64,000 bases of DNA from Dietzia aurantiaca (GTDB lineage: Bacteria > Actinomycetota > Actinomycetes > Mycobacteriales > Mycobacteriaceae), in NCBI RefSeq assembly GCF_021033825.1, contig NZ_JAIFXZ010000004.1, positions 42,736-106,735 of the forward strand. The letters run 5' to 3'. Positions 1 through 10,834 of this stretch are shown here, one piece after another; the first letter of the stretch is position 1, and each line of letters opens with the position of its first letter. The position numbers and the translations under genes were made by a program. The notes under the pieces are model-generated. The model saw nothing but the letters and a program-made list of their open reading frames with translations. It searched no databases and was not told where the DNA came from.

Positions 1-780
1 GCCGGGCTGCTCGAGCACCATCTGCAGGGCGATCGCCTTCTCCTGGTCGCGGCCCGCCGCGCCCCATTCGACGATCCGGCCGTCCCCGAGGGTGAGGACG
101 ATCGAGGCCGGGGTGTCCACCTCGACCTCGGTGAGCTCCTGTCCGGCCGTACCCCGGACCGCGTCGAACACGGTCGCCAGGTCCCGCACGATCCCCGGCA
201 GGTTGCTCTGCGCGTCCTCGCCCACGGTCAGCAGCGGCGTTCCCGGCGGCGCCTCCCCCTCACCGAAGTCGATGCCCTGGGCGTCCACGAGATGCTGTGC
301 GCCGTCGACGTCCACCACGACCAGGGCGGTCCGCTCGACCAGCTCGATCCGTAGGGCCGACGGGTAGTCGCGCGTCACCGTCACCTGGTCGACCCGGGGG
401 ATCCCCGCGACCCGGCGGGCCACCGCGTGGGTGTCCACCTGTAGCAGCGGGGTGCCGGGGGCCACCGCGGCACGCTCCACGACGACCTCCGCGGGGATGG
501 TCTGCGGTCCGTTGACGTTGACCTCGCGCACCGCGAACACCGGGAGGAAGTACATGGCGATGTACGCGATGAGGACGACGACCAGGGCCACGCCGAGCCC
601 GATGTAGATGCGGTTGGTCCGGCGACGTCGACGCCGCAACCTGGCGCGGACGGCCGGATCGGAGTGCCGGACACGCTCGTCGGACTCGCGAACGGCGGCC
701 GCATCCCGGTGGCGGTCGGGGTCGTCGGTCAGCGGGCCCTCCCGTCCGGGATCAGGCCGGTCGACGGGGTCGTCGGTCAC
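1..780 (-). CDS. ftsQ: Cell division protein FtsQ (partial, 3' end outside window)
   Basis: Bitopic divisome protein that links FtsL/FtsI to the early division machinery at the septal membrane. The reading frame gives 260 residues before the window edge. It has an Arg-rich cytoplasmic N-terminus, one membrane segment at about residues 58-79, then a POTRA domain (about 81-151, starting FAVREVNVNG) and a beta domain. The GTG start is chosen because AGGAGGG overlaps the murC stop codon a few bases upstream. It follows murC by 13 bases, the usual actinobacterial order murG-murC-ftsQ. ftsZ would be expected beyond the window edge. Confidence 0.93.
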   Translation of the reverse strand, partial: MTDDPVDRPDPGREGPLTDDPDRHRDAAAVRESDERVRHSDPAVRARLRRRRRRTNRIYIGLGVALVVVLIAYIAMYFLPVFAVREVNVNGPQTIPAEVVVERAAVAPGTPLLQVDTHAVARRVAGIPRVDQVTVTRDYPSALRIELVERTALVVVDVDGAQHLVDAQGIDFGEGEAPPGTPLLTVGEDAQSNLPGIVRDLATVFDAVRGTAGQELTEVEVDTPASIVLTLGDGRIVEWGAAGRDQEKAIALQMVLEQPG

Positions 781-793
781 CGTCCGGCCCTCC

Positions 794-2263
794 TCACGAC
801 CCCTGCCCGGCGCCGGCGACGAGGCGCGGGCCGAGCGTGGTGATGTCGCCGGCGCCGAGCGTGAACACCACATCGTCCGGGGCCAGCAGGCCGGTGACGG
901 TGGACAGGGCCTCGTCGAGGTCGGCGGCCCTGTGCACGGGCGCGGTGACGTGACGGGTGATGAGCCCCGCGTCGACGCCGGGCTCGGGCTGCTCCCGGGC
1001 GCCGTAGACCTCGAGCACGACCACCTCGTCCGCCAGCGACAGCGCCAGGCCGAACTCCTCCGCGAAGATCCGCGTCCGCGAGTACAGGTGGGGCTGGAAC
1101 ACGGCCACGAGGCGTCCGCCGTCGGCCTCGACGATCTCGCGTGCCGCGCCGAGAACCGCGGTCACCTCGGTGGGATGGTGCGCGTAGTCGTCGAAGACGC
1201 GCGCCCGGCCGCCGGCCACCCGCGCCTCGCCCTTGGGCTCGAACCGGCGCCCCACTCCCCCGAACCCGGACAGCCCCGCCAGGAAGCCCTCGAGGTCGAA
1301 TCGGTCGTGGCCCGTCACCTCACGTGCGGCCAGCAGTGCGGCGAGTGCGTTGAGCGCCATGTGCTCGCCCGGCGTACCCACGTGCAGTTCGCCCCGGGCC
1401 CCACCGTCGAGGGTGAGCCCGGCGCGGGCGCCGGTCGAGTCGACCGTGACCGTGTCGAGCGCGGCGGCGACGGGGAGGCCGGTGTCCGGGCCGGTGGTGG
1501 TGCGGTACCCCAGCACGCGCACGCCGGCCGCGGCGGCGCGGCGGGCGCGCTCGGCCGCGCCCTCGTCGTCGAGGCACACCACGAGCGCACCTGACGCGGG
1601 GATGCGGGCGAGGAAGGTGTCGAACACCTCGAAGTAGGCCTCGGCTGTCCCGAAGTGGTCGAGGTGGTCCGGTTCGGCGTTGGTGAGGATCACCACGTCG
1701 GGGTCGTAGTGCACCAACGAACCGTCGGACTCGTCGGCCTCGGCGACGAACACCGGGTCCGCGCCGCCCCGGGCGTTGGTACCGAACTGAAGTACCGTCC
1801 CGCCCACGGCGAAGGACGGATCCGATCCGGCCGCGGCCATCCCCGCGATGAGCATCGAGGTGGTGGAGGTCTTGCCGTGGGTCCCACACACCATGATCGA
1901 CCGGACAGAGCGCGCCAGCTGCCCGAGCACCTGGGAGCGGGTCACCACGGGGATGCCGGCCTCACGGGCCGCGACGAGTTCGGGGTTGTCCGCGGGGATC
2001 GCGGCCTTGGAGACCACCACGATCTCGGGGGCCTGCCCCAGCGCGCCGAGCGCCTCGCCGTGGTGGCCGACGCGGACCACCGCGCCGCGATGCTCGAGCG
2101 CGCGCAGCTCGACCGAGTCTCGCGCATCGCTGCCCGACACCGCCACTCCGTGATCGAGCAGGATGCGGGCGACGGCGGACATGCCGGCGCCGCCGATCCC
2201 GATCATGTGCACGCGGTTCAGGACCACGGGCACCGCGGCGTGGGTGGCGGGGGCATCGGTCAC
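794..2263 (-). CDS. murC: UDP-N-acetylmuramate--L-alanine ligase MurC
   Basis: Cytoplasmic ATP-dependent ligase that adds L-Ala to UDP-MurNAc, the first amino acid of the peptidoglycan stem peptide. The 489-residue protein has the N-terminal dinucleotide-fold motif GIGGAGMSA (about 22-30), the Mur-ligase P-loop GTHGKTST (127-134), the ADESDGS block and the C-terminal DDYAHHPTE motif. The GTG start shares a GTGA overlap with the murG stop, indicating translational coupling. Any longer in-frame start would run back through murG out of frame and is not real. Length is normal for MurC. Confidence 0.96.
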   Translation of the reverse strand: MTDAPATHAAVPVVLNRVHMIGIGGAGMSAVARILLDHGVAVSGSDARDSVELRALEHRGAVVRVGHHGEALGALGQAPEIVVVSKAAIPADNPELVAAREAGIPVVTRSQVLGQLARSVRSIMVCGTHGKTSTTSMLIAGMAAAGSDPSFAVGGTVLQFGTNARGGADPVFVAEADESDGSLVHYDPDVVILTNAEPDHLDHFGTAEAYFEVFDTFLARIPASGALVVCLDDEGAAERARRAAAAGVRVLGYRTTTGPDTGLPVAAALDTVTVDSTGARAGLTLDGGARGELHVGTPGEHMALNALAALLAAREVTGHDRFDLEGFLAGLSGFGGVGRRFEPKGEARVAGGRARVFDDYAHHPTEVTAVLGAAREIVEADGGRLVAVFQPHLYSRTRIFAEEFGLALSLADEVVVLEVYGAREQPEPGVDAGLITRHVTAPVHRAADLDEALSTVTGLLAPDDVVFTLGAGDITTLGPRLVAGAGQGS

Positions 2264-3387
2264 CGGGCGGCCTTTCCGGCGGCGTCGAGCGCGGCCCGGG
2301 CCACGACCTCCGCCGCGTTTCGGGAGCCGCCGCTGACGGCGGCCACGGACATCGCGTCGAGCCGGTCGCGGTCGAGCAAGAGCGGCAACACCGTCGACCG
2401 CAGGTAGTCGGGGCTCAGGTCGGCGTCGTCGACCATCAGGGAGCCGCCGCCGGCGACGAGGTCCCGCGCATTGAGCGCCTGCTCGCCGTTGCCGTGGGGC
2501 AGCGGGACGAACACGGCGGGCAGCCCGACGGCCGAGACCTCGGCCACGGTGATCGCGCCGGAGCGGCACAGGATGAGGTCGGCGGCGGCGTACGCGAGAT
2601 CCATGCGGTCCAGGTACGGCACCGTCACGTACGGCGCGCCGGCTCCGGTCACGGTCGGTGCGTCGTCGACGTTCTTCGGGCCCACCGCGTGGAGCACGCC
2701 GACGCCGGCGGCGGCGAACTCCTCCGCGACCGCGGACATCGCCGTGTTCAGCGAGCGGGCGCCCTGGGAACCGCCGACCACCAGCAGGGTCGGTGCGTCC
2801 GGGTCGAGGCCGAACGCCCGACGCGCCTCGTCGCGCAGCTCCCGACGGTCGAGGTTCGCGACCGACTGTCTGACGGGATTGCCGACCACCAGGGCATCGA
2901 GCCCCGAGTCGGTCACGGCCGTGAGCGTCGCCTCGGCGTACCGGGCGCCGAGCTTGTTGGCGATCCCGGCACGGGCGTTGGCCTCGTGCACGACGATCGG
3001 CACCCGCCGACCGCGGCCGGCGAGCGGTCCGGCGGCGAGGTAGACCGGCACGCAGGCGTAGCCGCCGAATCCCACCACGACGTCGGCCCCGGTCCGGCGC
3101 AACATCGCGCGCGCGCCGCGGACGGCCCTGAAGAGCCGTCCGGGCAGCCGGAACAGGTCGCCGTTGACGCGCCGCGGGAGCGGGACCGGGTCCACGAGTT
3201 CGAGGGGGACGCCGCGCTGCGGGACGATCTCGGTCTCCAACCCGCGTGGGGTGCCGACCGCGGTGACACGGGCGGTGGGGTCCAGGACGGTGACGGCCTC
3301 GCCCACCGCGAGGGCGGGTTCGATGTGACCGGCGGTCCCGCCGCCGACCACCAGGACCGAGGGCCCGCGTGTCGTACTCGTACTCAT
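2260..3387 (-). CDS. murG: Undecaprenyl-PP-MurNAc-pentapeptide GlcNAc transferase MurG
   Basis: Peripheral membrane glycosyltransferase (GT28 fold) that converts lipid I to lipid II on the inner face of the membrane. The 375-residue protein shows the N-terminal glycine-rich loop GGGTAGHI (15-22), a central [10 protein letters not shown] motif and the C-terminal donor-binding region with RSGAITVAE and [11 protein letters not shown]. Its ATG overlaps the ftsW stop as ATGA and its stop overlaps the murC start as GTGA. It sits between the flippase-related gene and the ligase gene, so lipid II synthesis and division functions are co-transcribed. Confidence 0.96.
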   Translation of the reverse strand: MSTSTTRGPSVLVVGGGTAGHIEPALAVGEAVTVLDPTARVTAVGTPRGLETEIVPQRGVPLELVDPVPLPRRVNGDLFRLPGRLFRAVRGARAMLRRTGADVVVGFGGYACVPVYLAAGPLAGRGRRVPIVVHEANARAGIANKLGARYAEATLTAVTDSGLDALVVGNPVRQSVANLDRRELRDEARRAFGLDPDAPTLLVVGGSQGARSLNTAMSAVAEEFAAAGVGVLHAVGPKNVDDAPTVTGAGAPYVTVPYLDRMDLAYAAADLILCRSGAITVAEVSAVGLPAVFVPLPHGNGEQALNARDLVAGGGSLMVDDADLSPDYLRSTVLPLLLDRDRLDAMSVAAVSGGSRNAAEVVARAALDAAGKAAR

Positions 3388-5102
3388 CGCTCCCTACCGC
3401 GGTGGATCGGACTTGGTCTGGGGGTCCCCGGGGTCGGCCGGGCGCCGGGGTCGGTGGCACGTCGCGGCTGGCGACGCTCCTCTTCGCGACCGCGCACGGG
3501 GCGCGCGTTGCGGCCGGTCATGGCGGTCGCGCCGCGCCGACGGTCGCGGGCGGCGTCGCCGGGGATCGGCATCGTCTCGTACACCGGGGCCCGCGGCGCG
3601 CCGCGGGGTGGCCTGGGCACCGGAGCCGGCTCCGCCACGCGACGGCCGCCCCCACTCCTACGCGGCGTCGGACCGCCGGGGCCGGAGGCCGGCCGGCGGG
3701 TCACCGGCTCGCCGTAGCGGCGGGCGCCCTCGCTGGAACGACCGGGGGCCGCCGAGGCGGGCACCGGACGCTCAGGGGTGTAGGGCTGCGGGTCGGGAAG
3801 AGAGAATCGACGACGACGGCGACGCTGCGGCGACGAGAGGATCGCGGAGATCGCCTCGGGCTCGTGCCGTGCACAGTTGGCCAGCAGACCGAGTGAGGTC
3901 AGGGTGACCACCGCCGAGGTGCCGCCGTTGGAGATGAGCGGCAACTGCAGGCCGGTCACGGGCAGCAGGCCCACCACGTAGCCGATGTTGATGAACGCCT
4001 GCAGGACGATCGTCGCCGTGATGGTGCCCGCGAGCAGCCGACGGAACGGGTCGACCGACCGCATCGCGATCCGCAGGCCGGCCCAGCCGAGCGTGAGGTA
4101 CAGGGAGACCACGACCGCCGCGCCGAACCAGCCGAGTTCCTCGCCGATGATCGCGAAGATGAAGTCGTTCGTCGCCTCGGGCAGGTAGAACCACTTCGCA
4201 CTGGACTGTCCCAGCCCCACGCCGAACAGACCGCCGTCGGCGAGGGAGAGCATTCCCTGATACGACTGGTAGGCCGCGCCCTGGGGGTTGGAGAAGTCGC
4301 CCCGGAGGGTGTCGATGTAGGTGCGGATCCGCTCGAAGCGGTAGGCGAACGCCACCGCGAGGACGCCGAAAAGGGCGGTGCCGAACGCGATCACCAGGAC
4401 GAAATGGCGCGTGGGGTAACCCGCGAACCACAGGATGCACAGGAACGCGATGGTCACCGCGGTCGCCATGCCCAGGTCGGGGGCGACGACGACGAGGCCC
4501 GCCACCACGAGGAAGCCGACCACCGCAGGGAACAGCAGGTCCAGCCAGTACCCCGTCCGGATGCGCTTGGCGACCACCGAGGATGCCCAGATGATGAACG
4601 CGAACTTGGCGATCTCGGCGGGCTGGATGGAGAAGAACCCGAGGTTGATCCAGCCGCGAGAACCATTGATCTCGGAACCGATGCCCGGGATGAGGACCGC
4701 CACGAGCAGGCCGATCGAGACCAGCAGCATCGGCGTCCCCAACCTGCGTAACAGGTCGAAGCGCATCCGCAGCGCCGCCGCGAACCCGATCACGCCGAGA
4801 CCGACGAACATGGCCTGGCGCAGGAAGATGTCGAACGGGGTGCCGCCGCCGGAGAAGGCGAGCACGTTCGAGCTGGACAGCACCATGCCGAGCCCGATCA
4901 CGGTGAGCAATGCCGTGACCACCATGACCACGTGGTACGACGTCAGCGGGGCACGGTTGATCGCCACCAGCGGCGCGGCGATGCGGCCGAGCAGATCAGG
5001 ACGGGTCTCCCGGTCACCGCTGTCGCCGGTGGGCCTGTCGGCGGCGCGGTCGGCGTCGGTGCCGGGGCGTCGCCCACGGCGAGCGGGGTTCTCCAGTGCC
5101 AT
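3384..5102 (-). CDS. ftsW: SEDS-family peptidoglycan polymerase FtsW
   Basis: Polytopic SEDS protein that polymerises lipid II at the septum together with the class B PBP FtsI. The 572-residue protein has about ten hydrophobic segments between roughly residues 55 and 410 and the conserved [11 protein letters not shown] signature near the end of the membrane domain. A long cytoplasmic tail of about 150 residues, rich in Arg, Pro and Gly, follows. Tails of this type are known in mycobacterial FtsW, whereas most bacterial FtsW proteins are about 400 residues. It begins 3 bases after the murD stop and ends in an ATGA overlap with murG. Confidence 0.95.
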   Translation of the reverse strand: MALENPARRGRRPGTDADRAADRPTGDSGDRETRPDLLGRIAAPLVAINRAPLTSYHVVMVVTALLTVIGLGMVLSSSNVLAFSGGGTPFDIFLRQAMFVGLGVIGFAAALRMRFDLLRRLGTPMLLVSIGLLVAVLIPGIGSEINGSRGWINLGFFSIQPAEIAKFAFIIWASSVVAKRIRTGYWLDLLFPAVVGFLVVAGLVVVAPDLGMATAVTIAFLCILWFAGYPTRHFVLVIAFGTALFGVLAVAFAYRFERIRTYIDTLRGDFSNPQGAAYQSYQGMLSLADGGLFGVGLGQSSAKWFYLPEATNDFIFAIIGEELGWFGAAVVVSLYLTLGWAGLRIAMRSVDPFRRLLAGTITATIVLQAFINIGYVVGLLPVTGLQLPLISNGGTSAVVTLTSLGLLANCARHEPEAISAILSSPQRRRRRRFSLPDPQPYTPERPVPASAAPGRSSEGARRYGEPVTRRPASGPGGPTPRRSGGGRRVAEPAPVPRPPRGAPRAPVYETMPIPGDAARDRRRGATAMTGRNARPVRGREEERRQPRRATDPGARPTPGTPRPSPIHRGRER

Positions 5103-5105
5103 GCC

Positions 5106-6596
5106 CTACCTCCCGGCCACGCGGCCCACGGCGAGGACGAAGCTGCGCCCGCGGTGGCCGTAGTCGGTGAACATGTCCATCGACGCGGCTGCGGGGGCGA
5201 GCAACACCGTGTCGCCACCTGTGGCCATCCGTGCGGCCTCCGCGACCGCGCGGTCCATCGTCTGCTGCGGCTCGTCGGGAACCGCCGCTACGCCATCGTC
5301 CCCTGATTCCAGCTGCACGACGGGCACGTCGGGCGCGTGTCGGGCCAATGCCTCCGCGATCCGGCCGCGATCACGGCCGATCAGCACGACACCGCGCAGC
5401 ACGGGCGCGACCTCGGCCACGAGCGGATCCACGTCGGCGCCCTTGAGCAGGCCACCGGCGATCCACACCCGCCGCCCGCCCGCGAGCAGCGACGTGCGCG
5501 CCGCGTGGGGGTTGGTGGCCTTCGAGTCGTCCACGTAGTGCACGCCGTCGATCGTCTCGACCGGCGCCGCGCGGTGGGCCCCCACCTCGAACGCATGCAG
5601 GGCCGCGGCGACGTGCTCCGGACGCGCCCCCACGGACAGTGCCACCGCCGAGGCGGCGAGCGCGTCGAGGACGCCCGCGGGGCCCGCCGGGGACACGTCG
5701 GCGGCCGGTAGCAGCGGGACGGGATCGACGGTCTCGTCGTCGTCACCCCGGTGTGTTCCGAGACATGCGGTGAGGGTCCCGTCCGTCACGCCCAGTTCGC
5801 CCGGCGCCGGTGCGCCCAGGCGCACCCCGATGTGCGTGCCCGCAGGGGCGTCGGCGAGCAGGCGTGCGGCGATCTCGTCGTCGGCACCGGCGACCGCCAC
5901 GCGACCGGTGAGGACCTGCGCCTTGGCCGCGGCGTAGGCCGCCATCGATCCGTGCCAGTCCAGATGGTCCTCGGCCACGTTGAGCACCACGCCCACGTCC
6001 GGGCGGCAACTCGGCGCCCAGTGGAGTTGGAAGCTCGACAGCTCGGCGGCGAGCACGTCCACCCGCGGTTCGGCGAGCAGCACGTCGGTCACCGGCAGAC
6101 CGATGTTCCCGCACGCGCGGACGGCCATCCCGGCCTCGAGGCAGATCGCCTCGAGCATCGCGGTGGTGGTGGTCTTGCCGTTGGTGCCGGTCACGGCGAG
6201 CCACGTGCGGCGCGGGCCGAACAGCTCGGCGGCGTCGGCACGCCACGCCAACTCCACGTCTCCCCACACCGGCACCCCCGACCCGGCGGCGGCGACCAAC
6301 AACGGAGAGTCCGGACGCCACCCCGGGCTGGTCACGACCAGCTCCACGGGGCTACGCCCGTCGCCGGCGGCGAGCAGCCCGGCGGCACGGTCGAGGTCGA
6401 CCCCCGCGCACGTCACGCCCTCGGGCAGTGCCGCGCGCAGGCGCTCGATCGCCTCGGGCCGTGAATCGGCGACCACCGGCTCGGCACCCAGGGCGTCGAG
6501 GATCCGCACCGCACCGGGGCCGGACACGCCGGCGCCCAGCACCAGCACCCGGGCACCGGTCAGCGCACGCACATCGATCTCGGCCACGGCCGTCAT
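5106..6596 (-). CDS. murD: UDP-MurNAc-L-Ala--D-glutamate ligase MurD
   Basis: Cytoplasmic ligase that adds D-Glu to UDP-MurNAc-L-Ala using ATP. The 496-residue protein starts MTAVAEIDVRAL and has an N-terminal VLGAGVSG motif, the P-loop GTNGKTTTT, the Mg-binding ELSSFQL block, NVAEDHLDWH and the C-terminal DDSKATNPHA motif. The ATG at 6596 lies 14 bases after the mraY stop, with GGGGAG before it. The frame continues upstream through mraY only as an out-of-frame shadow. The order mraY-murD-ftsW is standard for dcw clusters. Confidence 0.95.
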   Translation of the reverse strand: MTAVAEIDVRALTGARVLVLGAGVSGPGAVRILDALGAEPVVADSRPEAIERLRAALPEGVTCAGVDLDRAAGLLAAGDGRSPVELVVTSPGWRPDSPLLVAAAGSGVPVWGDVELAWRADAAELFGPRRTWLAVTGTNGKTTTTAMLEAICLEAGMAVRACGNIGLPVTDVLLAEPRVDVLAAELSSFQLHWAPSCRPDVGVVLNVAEDHLDWHGSMAAYAAAKAQVLTGRVAVAGADDEIAARLLADAPAGTHIGVRLGAPAPGELGVTDGTLTACLGTHRGDDDETVDPVPLLPAADVSPAGPAGVLDALAASAVALSVGARPEHVAAALHAFEVGAHRAAPVETIDGVHYVDDSKATNPHAARTSLLAGGRRVWIAGGLLKGADVDPLVAEVAPVLRGVVLIGRDRGRIAEALARHAPDVPVVQLESGDDGVAAVPDEPQQTMDRAVAEAARMATGGDTVLLAPAAASMDMFTDYGHRGRSFVLAVGRVAGR

Positions 6597-6610
6597 CTCC
6601 CCTACACCCC

Positions 6611-7702
6611 TCACACCGACGCCGCGAGCCAGTCGCCGTAGAACAGTGCGATCGCCAGACCACACGAGATCGCGACCAGGAGCCAGAACCGGATGGTCAC
6701 CGTGGTCTCGGCCCATCCGCCGTTCTCGAAGTGGTGGTGGATGGGGGTCATGCGGAACGGTCGGCGCCCCGTGGTCCGGAACGCGATCACCTGGATGAGG
6801 ACCGAGACGAACTCGATGACGAACACCGCGCCCACCACGACCATGAGCAGCTCGGTGCGCGAGACCACCGAGACGCCGGCGACGATGCCACCGAGGAACA
6901 TCGACCCGGTGTCGCCCATGAAGATCTTGGCCGGGGCCGCGTTCCACCACAGGAAGCCGAGGCAGGCGCCGAGCGCCGCCGAACACACCACGGCGATGTC
7001 GAGGGGGTCACGGACCTGGTAACAGCCCGACAGGTCCACGCCCTCCGCGGTGGAGAAGCAGGAGTAGCGGAACTGCCAGAAACTGAACACGACGTAGGTG
7101 CCCATGACCATGGCCATCGAGCCCGCCGCCAGACCGTCCAGCCCGTCGGTGAAGTTGACCGCGTTGGACCAGCCGTAGACGAGGACGACGATGAAGACCA
7201 GGAACACGACGAACGGGAACGACACCGCGACGAAGTCCCGCACATAGCTCAGCGACTGGCTGGCCGGGGTGACCCCGTCGGCGTTGCGGAACTGCAGCAC
7301 GAGGATGCCGAACGCGACCGCGGCGAGGACCTGACCCACCGTCTTGGACAGGATGCCCAGACCCTTGTTCTGACGCTTGAACACCTTGAGGCCGTCGTCG
7401 ATCATCCCGACGACGGCCAGCGCGGTGGCCAGACCGAGGATCAGCAGTCCGGAGGCGGTGAAGCCGCCGCCACCCACCGTCACCTGGCCGACGATGCCGG
7501 CCACGATGTACCCGAGCCACACCGCGGTCAGGATCGCGAGACCGCCCATGTTCGGCGTCCCGCGCTTGCTCATGTGGGACTTCGGGCCCTCGAGCCGGAT
7601 CTCCTGGCCGTACCCGTGGCGGCGGAAGTAGATGATGAGCAGCGGAGTGAGGAAGATGCTCACGACGAACGCCACGACGCCGGCGACCATGATCTGTGTC
7701 AC
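6611..7702 (-). CDS. mraY: Phospho-MurNAc-pentapeptide transferase MraY
   Basis: Integral membrane enzyme that transfers phospho-MurNAc-pentapeptide onto undecaprenyl phosphate to make lipid I. The 363-residue protein has about ten membrane segments, the catalytic-loop motif [10 protein letters not shown], a DDG block ([11 protein letters not shown]) and the C-terminal PIHHHFE motif. The start is GTG and overlaps the murF stop as GTGA. A tryptic-looking insertion [14 protein letters not shown] near residue 225 is also found in actinobacterial MraY. Target class of several nucleoside antibiotics. Confidence 0.96.
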   Translation of the reverse strand: MTQIMVAGVVAFVVSIFLTPLLIIYFRRHGYGQEIRLEGPKSHMSKRGTPNMGGLAILTAVWLGYIVAGIVGQVTVGGGGFTASGLLILGLATALAVVGMIDDGLKVFKRQNKGLGILSKTVGQVLAAVAFGILVLQFRNADGVTPASQSLSYVRDFVAVSFPFVVFLVFIVVLVYGWSNAVNFTDGLDGLAAGSMAMVMGTYVVFSFWQFRYSCFSTAEGVDLSGCYQVRDPLDIAVVCSAALGACLGFLWWNAAPAKIFMGDTGSMFLGGIVAGVSVVSRTELLMVVVGAVFVIEFVSVLIQVIAFRTTGRRPFRMTPIHHHFENGGWAETTVTIRFWLLVAISCGLAIALFYGDWLAASV

Positions 7703-9204
7703 TGCTGGTTCTCCTCACCACGCGCCGCGAGCACGTGCTCGGCGACACCCCACAAACCGACGGCCGACGAGGCCTTGACCAACACGATGTCCCCCGGGGC
7801 CAGGCGTTCGTCCAGGATCGCCGATGCCTCCTCGGCGGTGGCGACGTGGTCCGCCTCCGAACCCCACGAGCCCTCCTGCACCGCGCCCTGGAACATCGCC
7901 CGCTGCGGGCGGCCGTGACCGACGACGACGAGCTGGGACACGTCGAGCCGGACCAGGAACCGGCCCACCAGATCGTGCTCGATCACCGAGTCGTCGCCGA
8001 GTTCCGCCATCTCGCCCAGAACGGCCCAGGTGCGGCGGTGGCCGCCCCCCGAGCGGGCCATCACGGCCAGGGACTTCAGCGCGGCCCGCATCGAGTCGGG
8101 GTTCGCGTTGTACGAATCGTTGATGACCGTGACGCCGTCCGGGGTCACCCGGACGTCCATCCGGCGTTCCGAGGCTGCCTCGGCGGTCCCGAGTGCGGCG
8201 GCGACCCGGTCGACACCCATCCCGCAGGCCAGGCCGACGGCGGCCGCGGACAGCGCGTTGCCGACCTGGTGTTCGCCGTGCACCCGGAGTGCGACGTCGG
8301 CCTCACCATCCGGGGTGATCAGCCGGAAGGACGCGCGCGCCTCGTCGTCGAGGGACACCCGCTCGGCGCGCACGTCCGCCGACGACCCGAGGCCCACCCG
8401 GACGACGTCCGCCGACGTGCGGGAGGCCATCGCGGAGACACGCTCGTCGTCGTCGTTCAGTACGGCGACACCACCGTCGGCGGCGGACGGGAGCGCCTCG
8501 ACGAGCTCCCCCTTGGTCGCCGCGATGACGTCGCGCGAGCCGAACTCGCCCAGGTGGGCCGTTCCCACGTTGAGCACGACCCCCACCCGCGGCGGGGCGA
8601 TGGCCGCGAGCTCGGTGATGTTGCCCGGGGCCCGGGCGCTGAGCTCGAGGACGAGGAAGTCGGTCGACTCGTCCGCACGCAGAGCGGTCCAGGGGTGGCC
8701 GATCTCGTTGTTGAACGAGCCGGGCGGGGCGATGACGGTGCCCGCCGCCGTGAGCACGGCCCCGATGAGGTCCTTGGTGCTGGTCTTGCCGGACGAGCCG
8801 GTCACCCCGACCACGGTGAGGCCGTGCTCGGCGACCAGGCGCTCGACGCTGGCGCGGGCCAGCGAACCGAGTGCCGCCAGCACCGCCGCCCCGGAGCCGT
8901 CGGTGTCGGCGGCCAGCGCCATGGCGTTGGTCTCACGCCGATCGACCTGCGGCACCACGATCTGTGGGCCCCCCGCACCGTCGACCTCTCTGGCCACCAG
9001 CGCCGCGGCCGCCCCCGATCGCAGGGCGCGCGCGACGAAATCGTGGCCATCGACCCGCTCGCCGGGAAGGGCCAGGAACAGCCCGCCCTCCGCGACGCGC
9101 CGGGAGTCGAACTCGACGGTTCCGGTGACGGCAGTGGACGGGTCACCTCCGACCAATCGACCACCGACGATCTCGGTGATCTCACCGAGGGTGAGGTCGA
9201 TCAT
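7699..9204 (-). CDS. murF: UDP-MurNAc-tripeptide--D-Ala-D-Ala ligase MurF
   Basis: Adds the D-Ala-D-Ala dipeptide to UDP-MurNAc-tripeptide, completing the pentapeptide precursor. The 501-residue protein has the Mur-ligase layout: an N-terminal substrate domain ([16 protein letters not shown]), the P-loop [32 protein letters not shown] and the C-terminal [10 protein letters not shown] motif typical of MurF. Start and stop overlap with murE (ATGA) and mraY (GTGA), so it is translated as part of a coupled chain. Confidence 0.96.
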   Translation of the reverse strand: MIDLTLGEITEIVGGRLVGGDPSTAVTGTVEFDSRRVAEGGLFLALPGERVDGHDFVARALRSGAAAALVAREVDGAGGPQIVVPQVDRRETNAMALAADTDGSGAAVLAALGSLARASVERLVAEHGLTVVGVTGSSGKTSTKDLIGAVLTAAGTVIAPPGSFNNEIGHPWTALRADESTDFLVLELSARAPGNITELAAIAPPRVGVVLNVGTAHLGEFGSRDVIAATKGELVEALPSAADGGVAVLNDDDERVSAMASRTSADVVRVGLGSSADVRAERVSLDDEARASFRLITPDGEADVALRVHGEHQVGNALSAAAVGLACGMGVDRVAAALGTAEAASERRMDVRVTPDGVTVINDSYNANPDSMRAALKSLAVMARSGGGHRRTWAVLGEMAELGDDSVIEHDLVGRFLVRLDVSQLVVVGHGRPQRAMFQGAVQEGSWGSEADHVATAEEASAILDERLAPGDIVLVKASSAVGLWGVAEHVLAARGEENQQ

Positions 9205-10760
9205 GACGTGCTGTCCTCCGTCTCGCCCTCATGGGCGGTGTATCCAAGGCGTCTGACGAGTTCTTCCGCCGCCCGGGCGCGGTCGTCGAACGGGTACACG
9301 GTCCCGTTGACCTCCTGGCCCGTCTCGTGGCCCTTGCCGGCGATCACCACGATGTCTCCCGTGCGGGCCCAGTCGATCGCCGTCCCGATTGCGGCGCCGC
9401 GATCACCGATCTCGCGGACCAGCGTGTGTTCCCCGGCGGCGGATTCGGCGCCCGCCCGGACGGCGGCCCGGATCGACGCCGGATCCTCAGTGCGCGGATT
9501 GTCGTCGGTGACCACCACGAGGTCGGCGATGTCCGCTGCCGCCGCGCCCATCAGCTCGCGCTTTCCGGCGTCGCGGTCGCCTCCCGCACCGAGCACGACG
9601 GCAATCCGCCCCGTGGCCTGGGCGCGAACGGACGTGAGGACGGCAGCCACCGCTCCGGGCTTGTGGGCATAGTCCACCAGAACGCGGAAGTCCTGCCCGC
9701 GAACGACCGGCTCGAGGCGGCCGGGGACCCGCACCTGCGTCAGCCCGACCGCCGCGGTCCGCACGTCGACACCGAGCGCGTCGACGATCGCGAGCGCGAC
9801 CAGTGCGTTGGCCACGTTGAACCGCCCGAGGATCGGGAGCTCCACCTCCGTGGTGAACCCGCCCGGTCCGTGGACGGTGAACGTCTGGGTGCCGTACTCG
9901 GTGGTGACGGACTCCCCGGCCGTCCAGTCCGCGTCCGCCCCCGGCTCGGCCGAGACCGTGACGGCGTCCGGGCGCATCTCCTTGAGACGCCGGCCCCAGT
10001 CGTCGTCGATCACCACGACCGCCTTCACGGCGGGCGCGACGGCGGAGCCGGGGTCCGCGGCGGCGTCGAAAAGTCGGCACTTGGCCCGGAAATAGTCCTC
10101 CATATCCGGGTGGAAGTCGAGGTGGTCCTGCGAGAGGTTGAGGAACGCGCCGACCTCGAATCGGGTCCCGTCGACGCGGCCGAGCCGCAGCGCGTGGCTC
10201 GAGACCTCGGCGGCCACCGCGCGGGCCCCCTCGGCGCGCATCCGGGAGAGCAGTGCCTGGAACTCCGGCGCCTCCGGGGTGGTGAGGCGGCTCGGGAGCA
10301 CCCGGTCGGCCACCCGGCTGCCGGTGGTCCCGATGAGTCCGGCGACGGCCCCGCTGCCCAGCAGCGCGGCCTCCACGAGATAGGACGTCGTGGTCTTGCC
10401 GGAGGTGCCGGTGATCCCCACGACGTCGAGCTCCGCCGACGGATCCCCGGCCACCAGGGCGGAGGCGGCGCCCAGCACCGAGCGGGGCTCGGGGTGGACG
10501 AGAACCGGCAACTGCCCCGCCACGGCCGACAGGATCGCGATGCCCTCCGGGTCGGTCAGGATCGCGGAGGCCCCCGCCTCGATGGCGGTGGCACCGAACG
10601 AGGCGCCATGGACCCGTGCGCCGGGCAGTGCCGCGAACAGGATTCCGGGCCCCGCATCCTGGGCGCGGATGGTGGCGCCGACCAGGTCGACGTCGGCACC
10701 GGCCCTGTCGCCGAGTACCGCGGCATCCACCGCGTCGGCCAACTGTGCGGCTGTGATCAT
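9201..10760 (-). CDS. murE: UDP-MurNAc-dipeptide--meso-diaminopimelate ligase MurE
   Basis: Adds the third stem-peptide residue to UDP-MurNAc-L-Ala-D-Glu. The 519-residue protein has the P-loop GTSGKTTTSY, the EVSSHAL and LSQDHLDFH blocks and, near the C-terminus, TDDNPRTEDP. The DNPR tetrapeptide is the known specificity signature for meso-diaminopimelate rather than lysine, which fits a mycolata-type wall. A 74-base spacer separates it from ftsI, the longest gap between ftsL and murC. It contains a TAGCGT hexamer that could be a weak internal promoter, and an AAGGAAGG run ahead of the ATG. Confidence 0.95.
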   Translation of the reverse strand: MITAAQLADAVDAAVLGDRAGADVDLVGATIRAQDAGPGILFAALPGARVHGASFGATAIEAGASAILTDPEGIAILSAVAGQLPVLVHPEPRSVLGAASALVAGDPSAELDVVGITGTSGKTTTSYLVEAALLGSGAVAGLIGTTGSRVADRVLPSRLTTPEAPEFQALLSRMRAEGARAVAAEVSSHALRLGRVDGTRFEVGAFLNLSQDHLDFHPDMEDYFRAKCRLFDAAADPGSAVAPAVKAVVVIDDDWGRRLKEMRPDAVTVSAEPGADADWTAGESVTTEYGTQTFTVHGPGGFTTEVELPILGRFNVANALVALAIVDALGVDVRTAAVGLTQVRVPGRLEPVVRGQDFRVLVDYAHKPGAVAAVLTSVRAQATGRIAVVLGAGGDRDAGKRELMGAAAADIADLVVVTDDNPRTEDPASIRAAVRAGAESAAGEHTLVREIGDRGAAIGTAIDWARTGDIVVIAGKGHETGQEVNGTVYPFDDRARAAEELVRRLGYTAHEGETEDSTS

Positions 10761-10834
10761 CGCCTGTTCTCGCCTTGCCTTCCTTGCTCGCGCCCTCCCG
10801 TGAACTCGCTACACGCTACCCTGCCGCGCTGCGG

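Noticed and set aside
794..3460. An 888-residue minus-strand frame joining murG-region sequence to murC
   Set aside because: The first 400 residues are an Arg/Pro-rich out-of-frame shadow of murG; the real genes overlap by GTGA at 2260-2263.
5106..6986. Extended murD frame running back into mraY
   Set aside because: The upstream 130 residues are a shadow of mraY; family motifs begin after the ATG at 6596.
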